Shown here: piece by piece, positions 56,504 through 64,000 of the stretch
Layout: each line of letters opens with the position of its first letter
Position numbering within the stretch: position 1 is the first letter of the stretch
Notes under the pieces: generated by a model
What the model was told of the DNA's origin: nothing
What the model saw: the letters and a program-made list of their open reading frames with translations, nothing else
Database searches by the model: none
DNA from: Sternotherus odoratus
Taxonomy: Eukaryota; Chordata; Testudines; Kinosternidae
Direction of reading: 5' to 3'
Length of the DNA stretch: 64,000 nucleotides
Assembly: GCA_032164245.1 (NCBI GenBank)
Contig: JAVMKO010000004.1
Location: 33,519,626 to 33,583,625, forward strand
Program-made: the position numbers and the translations under genes

Positions 56504-58256
56504 GTGGGCGTGGCATTCCTGACACTTCTTTCTTGTCCGCTTGTGCTTCAAGATGCTTGTAAAGAGAGAGGGGGCGCAAGGCGTGTGTCAGTGAGAACCC
56601 CGACTCAAACACAGTGTAAACTACTGATACAGTGTTCTTTTCCACATCTGCACACACCCTGGCTATTTCGGTCCAAGACAGTTCGAGGTGCTCCTCAGAA
56701 ACATCCACAAGGATATCCCCCTCCTCCCAAGCCACACTGGGTGAGAAAAGTACTGACCCCATTCTCCCCAAAAGCCACAATCTCCAAAGGAATGAACTGA
56801 TGAAGGGCAGTAAGACAAGAAATCCTAAATCAATGTGACACGGTGTACTGCCTGGATTGACTTAGTCCAAAACCGCCACAGGACACCCCCTTTTGGAACT
56901 CACCAGCAACAGCATCTCCGGTCTCCAAAAGTTCAGCGGGTGAGTAGAAAGCTGGAGACTTGGCTGCAGAATTCCAAGCACCTTGGAACCGCTGATCGAA
57001 GGGCCAGAACTCTGGACACCGTCTCATGGGGGGCACCATAAATAGTAGCTGATGAGACATGTACCCTGGTTACAGGGTGCTCACTCAGGGCAGCTGGCGG
57101 CACTTGGCCTAGTGCCAAGAGCCTGGAGGGCAAAGACCTGATCCCTGATTACGGGGCGGTCGCTCGCAGCAGGCTTCGAAGACAGCACAAGGCCAAGAGA
57201 CCCTAACGGCCTCGGAGACGCAAACCCTGGTTACAGGGCGGTCAAGCTGCCCATGTTACTGAAATGAGGTTAATCCCCCAGATTTCAAAAGCCAGATGCA
57301 ACCTGTACCCCGATTACAGGGTGGTCGCCGGCATTAGCCCAATAGCAGAGACCCTAACCTGAATTACAGGAAGGTCAAGCTGTCAAAGTAGCAAAGTCCC
57401 ACTCTCGAGAGACTTGTGACATGTCCCCTGATTACAGGGTTGTCACCCTGCTGACTAGTGGGGCAGAGCACGGCGTAAAGCCAAATGAGCAAAGAGGGCA
57501 GAGACCCGGACCCTAGTTACAGGGCGGTCACATTGCTCAACTTACAAAGAACTCAATGCCCCTCCAAAGATAGGGGGAAGTGACTTGCACCCTGATTACA
57601 GGGCAGTCACCCTCACTAGCCAGCTAACAGAGACCCAAACGGCCTCGGAGACGCAACCCCTGGTGACAGGGAGGTCAAGCTGCCCATGTTACTGAAATGA
57701 CGCCAATCCCCCAGATTTCAAAAGCCAGATGCAACACGTACCCTGATTACAGGGTGGTCGCTGGCATCAGCCAAAGAGCAGAGACCCTAACCTGAATTAC
57801 AGGAAGGTCAAGCTGTCAAAGTACCAACAAGCTCGGGATGTCCCATTCTAGAGAGCCTTGTGACATGTACCCTGTTTACAGGGTTGTCACGCTGACGAGT
57901 GGGGCAGAGCATGGCATAATGCCAGATGAGCAAGTGGGCAGAGACCCAGACCCTAGTTACAGGGTGGTCACCTTGCTCAGTTTAACAAAGAGCTCAATGC
58001 CCCTCCAAGGATAGGGGGAGGTGACTTGCACCCTGATTACAGGGCAGTCACTCACTCGAGCCAGCCAGCGGAGCAGTGTGTCAAAAGGACACAATGGCAC
58101 AGACCGGGACCCAGCTTACAGGGCGGTCATGCCCCTCATGGTATTCAAAGGCTCCAGATTCCCATACAGTCTAATAAGATGACCTGAGGCCTGATTACAG
58201 GGAGGTTACTGTGCCCAGAGTCCCTTTCCTTTTTCCTCCATCTTCCTTTCTCTTCT
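56504..58256 (+). repeat. Satellite unit U14 (1753 bp, type A, deletion)
   Basis: Type A with deletion. Private GACTTAGTCCAAAAC and GACACCGTCTCATG. AACTCAATGCCCC in the first block is shared with U16 and U17. Confidence 0.95.
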
Positions 58257-60019
58257 GTGGGCGTGGCATTCCTGACACTTCTTTCTTGTCCGCTTGTGCT
58301 TCAAGATGCTTGTAAAGAGAGAGGGGGCGCAAGGCGTGTGTCAGTGAGAACCCCGACTCAAACACAGTGTAAACTATTGATACAGTGTTCTTTTCCACAT
58401 CTGCACACACCCTGGCTATTTCGGTCCAAGACAGTTCGAGGTGCTCCTCAGAAACATCCACAAGGATATCCCCCTCCTCCCAAGCCACACTGGGTGAGAA
58501 AAGTACTGACCCCATTCTCCCCAAAAGCCACAATCTCCAAAGGAATTAAATGATGAAGGGCAGTAAGGAATGAATTGACAAGAAATCCTAAATCAATGTG
58601 ACACGGTGTACTGCCTGGATTGACTTTGTCCAAAACCGCCACAGGACACCCCCTTTTGGAACTCACCAGCAACAGCATCTCCGGTCTCCAAAAGTTCAGC
58701 GGGTGAGTAGAAAGCTGGAGACTTGGCTGCAGAATTCCAAGCACCTTGGAACCGCTGATCGAAGGGCCAGAACTCTGGACACAGTGTCATGGGGGGCACC
58801 ATAAATAGTAGCTGATGAGACATGTACCCTGGTTACAGGGTGCTCACTCAGGGCAGCTGGCGGCACTTGGCCTAGTGCCAAGAGCCTGGAGGGCAAAGAC
58901 CTGATCCCTGATTACGGGGCGGTCGCTCGCAGCAGGCTTCGAAGACAGCACAAGGCCAAGAGACCCTAACGGCCTTGGAGACGCAAACCCTGGTTACATG
59001 GCGGTCAAGCTGCCCATGTTACTGAAATGAGGTTAATCCCCCAGATTTCAAAAGCCAGATGCAACCTGTACCCCGATTACAGGGTGGTCGCCGGCATTAG
59101 CCCAATAGCAGAGACCCTAACCTGAATTACAGGAAGGTCAAGCTGTCAAAGTAGCAAAGTCCCATTCTCGAGAGACTTGTGACATGTCCCCTGATTACAG
59201 GGTTGTCACCCTGCTGACTAGTGGGGCAGAGCACGGCGTAAAGCCAAATGAGCAAAGAGGGCAGAGACCCGGACCCTAGTTACAGGGCAGTCACATTGCT
59301 CAACTTACAAAGAACTCCATGCCCCTCCAAAGATAGGGGGAAGTGACTTGCACCCTGATTACAGGGCAGTCACCCTCACTAGCCAGCTAACAGAGACCCA
59401 AACGGCCTCGGAGACGCAACCCCTGGTGACAGGGAGGTCAAGCTGCCCATGTTACTGAAATGACGCCAATCCCCCAGATTTCAAAAGCCAGATGCAACAC
59501 GTACCCTGATTACAGGGTGGTCGCTGGCATCAGCCAAAGAGCAGAGACCCTAACCTGAATTACAGGAAGGTCAAGCTGTCAAAGTACCAACAAGCTCGGG
59601 ATGTCCCATTCTAGAGAGCCTTGTGACATGTACCCTGTTTACAGGGTTGTCACGCTGACGAGTGGGGCAGAGCATGGCATAATGCCAGATGAGCAAGTGG
59701 GCAGAGACCCAGACCCTAGTTACAGGGTGGTCACCTTGCTCAGTTTAACAAAGAGCTCAATGCCCCTCCAAGGATAGGGGGAGGTGACTTGCACCCTGAT
59801 TACAGGGCAGTCACTCACTCGAGCCAGCCAGCGGAGCAGTGTGTCAAAAGGACACAATGGCACAGACCGGGACCCAGCTTAGAGGGCGGTCATGCCCCTC
59901 ATGGTATTCAAAGGCTCCAGATTCCCATACAGTCTAATAAGATGACCTGAGGCCTGATTACAGGGAGGTTACTGTGCCCAGAGTCCCTTTCCTTTTTCCT
60001 CCATCTTCCTTTCTCTTCT
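58257..60019 (+). repeat. Satellite unit U15 (1763 bp, type A)
   Basis: Type A, no deletion. GGAATTAAATGATG is private. Shares TTACATGGCGG with U12 three units earlier, and has CACAGTGTCATGG. Confidence 0.95.
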
Positions 60020-61782
60020 GTGGGCGTGGCATTCCTGACACTTCTTTCTTGTCCGCTTGTGCTTCAAGATGCTTGTAAAGAGAGAGGGGGCGCAAGGCGT
60101 GTGTCAGTGAGAACCCCGACTCAAACACAGTGTAAACTACTGATACAGTGTTCTTTTCCACATCTGCACACACCCTGGCTATTTCGGTCCAAGACAGTTC
60201 GAGGTGCTCCTCAGAAACATCCACAAGGATATCCCCCTCCTCCCAAGCCACACTGGGTGAGAAAAGTACTGACCCCATTCTCCCCAAAAGCCACAATCTC
60301 CAAAGGAATGAAATGATGAAGGGCAGTAAGGAATGAATTGACAAGAAATCCTAAATCAATGTGACACGGTGTACTGCCTGGATTGACTTTGTCCAAAACC
60401 GCCACAGGACACCCCCTTTTGGAACTCACCAGCAACAGCATCTCCGGTCTCCAAAAGTTCAGCGGGTGAGTAGAAAGCTGGAGACTTGGCTGCAGAATTC
60501 CAAGCACCTTGGAACCGCTGATCGAAGGGCCAGAACTCTGGACACAGTCTCATGGGGGGCACCATAAATAGTAGCTGATGAGACATGTACCCTGGTTACA
60601 GGGTGCTCACTCAGGGCAGCTGGCGGCACTTGGCCTAGTGCCAAGAGCCTGGAGGGCAAAGACCTGATCCCTGATTACGGGGCGGTCGCTCGCAGCAGGC
60701 TTCGAAGACAGCACAAGGCCAAGAGACCCTAACGGCCTCGGAGACGCAAACCCTGGTTACAGGGCGGTCAAGCTGCCCATGTTACTGAAATGAGGTTAAT
60801 CCCCCAGATTTCAAAAGCCAGATGCAACCTGTACCCCGATTACAGGGTGGTCGCCGGCATTAGCCCAATAGCAGAGACCCTAACCTGAATTACAGGAAGG
60901 TCAAGCTGTCAAAGTAGCAAAGTCCCACTCTCGAGAGACTTGTGACATGTCCCCTGATTACAGGGTTGTCACCCTGCTGACTAGTGGGGCAGAGCACGGC
61001 GTAAAGCCAAATGAGCAAAGAGGGCAGAGACCCGGACCCTAGTTACAGGGCGGTCACATTGCTCAACTTACAAAGAACTCAATGCCCCTCCAAAGATAGG
61101 GGGAAGTGACTTGCACCCTGATTACAGGGCAGTCACCCTCACTAGCCAGCTAACAGAGACCCAAACGGCCTCGGAGACGCAACCCCTGGTGACAGGGAGG
61201 TCAAGCTGCCCATGTTACTGAAATGACGCCAATCCCCCAGATTTCAAAAGCCAGATGCAACACGTACCCCGATTACAGGGTGGTCGCTGGCATCAGCCAA
61301 AAGGCAGAGACCCTAACCTGAATTACAGGAAGGTCAAGCTGTCAAAGTACCAACAAGCTCGGGATGTCCCATTCTAGAGAGCCTTGTGACATGTACCCTG
61401 TTTACAGGGTTGTCACGCTGACGAGTGGGGCAGAGCATGGCATAATGCCAGATGAGCAAGTGGGCAGAGACCCAGACCCTAGTTACAGGGTGGTCACCTT
61501 GCTCAGTTTAACAAAGAGCTCAATGCCCCTCCAAGGATAGGGGGAGGTGACTTGCACCCTGATTACAGGGCAGTCACTCACTCGAGCCAGCCAGCGGAGC
61601 AGTGTGTCAAAAGGACACAATGGCACAGACCGGGACCCAGCTTAGAGGGCGGTCATGCCCCTCATGGTATTCAAAGGCTCCAGATTCCCATACAGTCTAA
61701 TAAGATGACCTGAGGCCTGATTACAGGGAGGTTACTGTGCCCAGAGTCCCTTTCCTTTTTCCTCCATCTTCCTTTCTCTTCT
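60020..61782 (+). repeat. Satellite unit U16 (1763 bp, type A)
   Basis: Type A, no deletion, AAATGATG, CAGCTTAGAGGG and AACTCAATGCCCC. Close to U17. Confidence 0.95.
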
Positions 61783-63545
61783 GTGGGCGTGGCATTCCTG
61801 ACACTTCTTTCTTGTCCGCTTGTGCTTCAAGATGCTTGTAAAGAGAGAGGGGGCGCAAGGCGTGTGTCAGTGAGAACCCCGACTCAAACACAGTGTAAAC
61901 TACTGATACAGTGTTCTTTTCCACATCTGCACACACCCTGGCTATTTCGGTCCAAGACAGTTCGAGGTGCTCCTCAGAAACATCCACAAGGATATCCCCC
62001 TCCTCCCAAGCCACACTGGGTGAGAAAAGTACTGACCCCATTCTCCCCAAAAGCCACAATCTCCAAAGGAATGAAATGATGAAGGGCAGTAAGGAATGAA
62101 TTGACAAGAAATCCTAAATCAATGTGACACGGTGTACTGCCTGGATTGACTTTGTCCAAAACCGCCACAGGACACCCCCTTTTGGAACTCACCAGCAACA
62201 GCATCTCCGGTCTCCAAAAGTTCAGCGGGTGAGTAGAAAGCTGGAGACTTGGCTGCAGAATTCCAAGCACCTTGGAACCGCTGATCGAAGGGCCAGAACT
62301 CTGGACACAGTCTCATGGGGGGCACCATAAATAGTAGCTGATGAGACATGTACCCTGGTTACAGGGTGCTCACTCAGGGCAGCTGGCGGCACTTGGCCTA
62401 GTGCCAAGAGCCTGGAGGGCAAAGACCTGATCCCTGATTACGGGGCGGTCGCTCGCAGCAGGCTTCGAAGACAGCACAAGGCCAAGAGACCCTAACGGCC
62501 TCGGAGACGCAAACCCTGGTTACAGGGCGGTCAAGCTGCCCATGTTACTGAAATGAGGTTAATCCCCCAGATTTCAAAAGCCAGATGCAACCTGTACCCC
62601 GATTACAGGGTGGTCGCCGGCATTAGCCCAATAGCAGAGACCCTAACCTGAATTACAGGAAGGTCAAGCTGTCAAAGTAGCAAAGTCCCACTCTCGAGAG
62701 ACTTGTGACATGTCCCCTGATTACAGGGTTGTCACCCTGCTGACTAGTGGGGCAGAGCACGGCGTAAAGCCAAATGAGCAAAGAGGGCAGAGACCCGGAC
62801 CCTAGTTACAGGGCGGTCACATTGCTCAACTTACAAAGAACTCAATGCCCCTCCAAAGATAGGGGGAAGTGACTTGCACCCTGATTACAGGGCAGTCACC
62901 CTCACTAGCCAGCTAACAGAGACCCAAACGGCCTCGGAGACGCAACCCCTGGTGACAGGGAGGTCAAGCTGCCCATGTTACTGAAATGACGCCAATCCCC
63001 CAGATTTCAAAAGCCAGATGCAACACGTACCCCGATTACAGGGTGGTCGCTGGCATCAGCCAAAAGGCAGAGACCCTAACCTGAATTACAGGAAGGTCAA
63101 GCTGTCAAAGTACCAACAAGCTCGGGATGTCCCATTCTAGAGAGCCTTGTGACATGTACCCTGTTTACAGGGTTGTCACGCTGACGAGTGGGGCAGAGCA
63201 TGGCATAATGCCAGATGAGCAAGTGGGCAGAGACCCAGACCCTAGTTACAGGGTGGTCACCTTGCTCAGTTTAACAAAGAGCTCAATGCCCCTCCAAGGA
63301 TAGGGGGAGGTGACTTGCACCCTGATTACAGGGCAGTCACTCACTCGAGCCAGCCAGCGGAGCAGTGTGTCAAAAGGACACAATGGCACAGACCGGGACC
63401 CAGCTTACAGGGCGGTCATGCCCCTCATGGTATTCAAAGGCTCCAGATTCCCATACAGTCTAATAAGATGACCTGAGGCCTGATTACAGGGAGGTTACTG
63501 TGCCCAGAGTCCCTTTCCTTTTTCCTCCATCTTCCTTTCTCTTCT
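61783..63545 (+). repeat. Satellite unit U17 (1763 bp, type A)
   Basis: Type A, no deletion. Differs from U16 among the words compared by CAGCTTACAGGG. Last complete unit in the window. Confidence 0.95.
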
Positions 63546-64000
63546 GTGGGCGTGGCATTCCTGACACTTCTTTCTTGTCCGCTTGTGCTTCAAGATGCTT
63601 GTAAAGAGAGAGGGGGCGCAAGGCGTGTGTCAGTGAGAACCCCGACTCAAACACAGTGTAAACTACTGATACAGTGTTCTTTTCCACATCTGCACACACC
63701 CTGGCTATTTCGGTCCAAGACAGTTCGAGGTGCTCCTCAGAAACATCCACAAGGATATCCCCCTCCTCCCAAGCCACACTGGGTGAGAAAAGTACTGACC
63801 CCATTCTCCCCAAAAGCCACAATCTCCAAAGGAATAAACTGATGAAGGGCAGTAAGACAAGAAATCCTAAATCAATGTGACACGGTGTACTGCCTGGATT
63901 GACTTACTCCAAAACCGCCACAGGACACCCCCTTTTGGAACTCACCAGCAACAGCATCTCCGGTCTCCAAAAGTTCAGCGGGTGAGTAGAAAGCTGGAGA
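63546..64000 (+). repeat. Satellite unit U18, cut by window edge
   Basis: First 455 bases of a further type A unit with the 10-base deletion (AGTAAGACAAGAAATCC) and private GACTTACTCCAAAAC. The array therefore continues to the right. Confidence 0.95.

Larger units (their letters stand above)
31610..64000 (+). repeat. Macrosatellite array, ~1.76-kb unit, runs off the window
   Basis: A fixed head marker (GTGGGCGTGGCATTCCTGAC) occurs at 33624, 35377, 37139, 38892, 40655, 42417, 44179, 45941, 47694, 49456, 51218, 52980, 54742, 56504, 58257, 60020, 61783 and 63546 (one has CGGTGGGCG). Spacings are 1753, 1762 or 1763 bp. All units are in the same orientation and look >95% identical by eye. Each has a non-repetitive head of ~0.55 kb and a ~1.2-kb tail of 16 sub-repeats. 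The left edge unit is diverged. No known satellite or transposon is recognised. Frames of 60-179 codons recur in every unit, but most begin at GTG or TTG rather than ATG and show no domain. Confidence 0.95.

Noticed and set aside
31610..64000. Ribosomal DNA intergenic spacer with enhancer repeats
   Set aside because: The layout is similar, but no 18S, 5.8S, 28S or 5S sequence occurs in 32 kb and the unit is far too short.

Overview
The window is nuclear DNA from a vertebrate, most likely a reptile and probably a cryptodire turtle. The turtle call rests on my recognition of the interspersed repeats (CR1 LINEs, MIR, turtle-type MITEs, a DIRS-like retroelement), not on any host gene. No host protein-coding gene, rRNA or functional tRNA could be supported. 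The longer open frames are degenerate transposon genes, low-complexity translation, or frames inside a satellite.

Layout. 1-31.6 kb is gene-poor, AT-rich DNA with old transposons: a minus-strand CR1 (6.07-7.48 kb) carrying a nested Tigger/pogo-like MITE; a mariner-like element (7.78-8.63 kb) whose interior has become a GC-rich palindrome plus tandem repeat; a plus-strand CR1 (11.64-13.06 kb) interrupted by a hAT-like MITE; a second Tigger-like MITE (14.74-15.06 kb); a MIR (15.4-15.6 kb); a hAT-like MITE with an 8-bp target duplication (18.18-18.39 kb); a hAT-like inverted-end element (25.36-25.78 kb); an L2/CR1-clade scrap (25.88 kb); an LTR-like segment (26.7-27.5 kb); a ~0.96-kb inverted-end element (27.89-28.85 kb); a minus-strand DIRS-like retroelement remnant joining a gag-like N-terminus to an out-of-frame reverse-transcriptase scrap (29.0-29.77 kb); and a mariner-type MITE (30.03-30.17 kb).

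From about 31.6 kb to the right edge (and beyond) lies one tandem macrosatellite. It has a diverged edge unit, 17 complete units of 1753, 1762 or 1763 bp, and a partial unit. Each unit has a ~0.5-kb head (pyrimidine-rich tract, then three exon-like blocks with GT/AG borders whose joined frame stays open) and a ~1.2-kb tail of 16 sub-repeats. The sub-repeats are spaced ~49-88 bp, often ~80, and each carries a core close to ACCCTGATTACAGGGYGGTCA split as an ACCCTG/CAGGGT dyad followed by GGTCA. Part of the tail is a 433-bp block duplicated in tandem. Unit variants are mosaics, and rare variants recur 3, 4, 5 or 9 units apart, which points to unequal exchange or gene conversion.

The macrosatellite is the strongest candidate for something undescribed. 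Its architecture (promoter-like head plus array of dyad sub-repeats) resembles a regulatory or transcribed tandem repeat, but function is inference only. No cooperating gene set or operon exists here.
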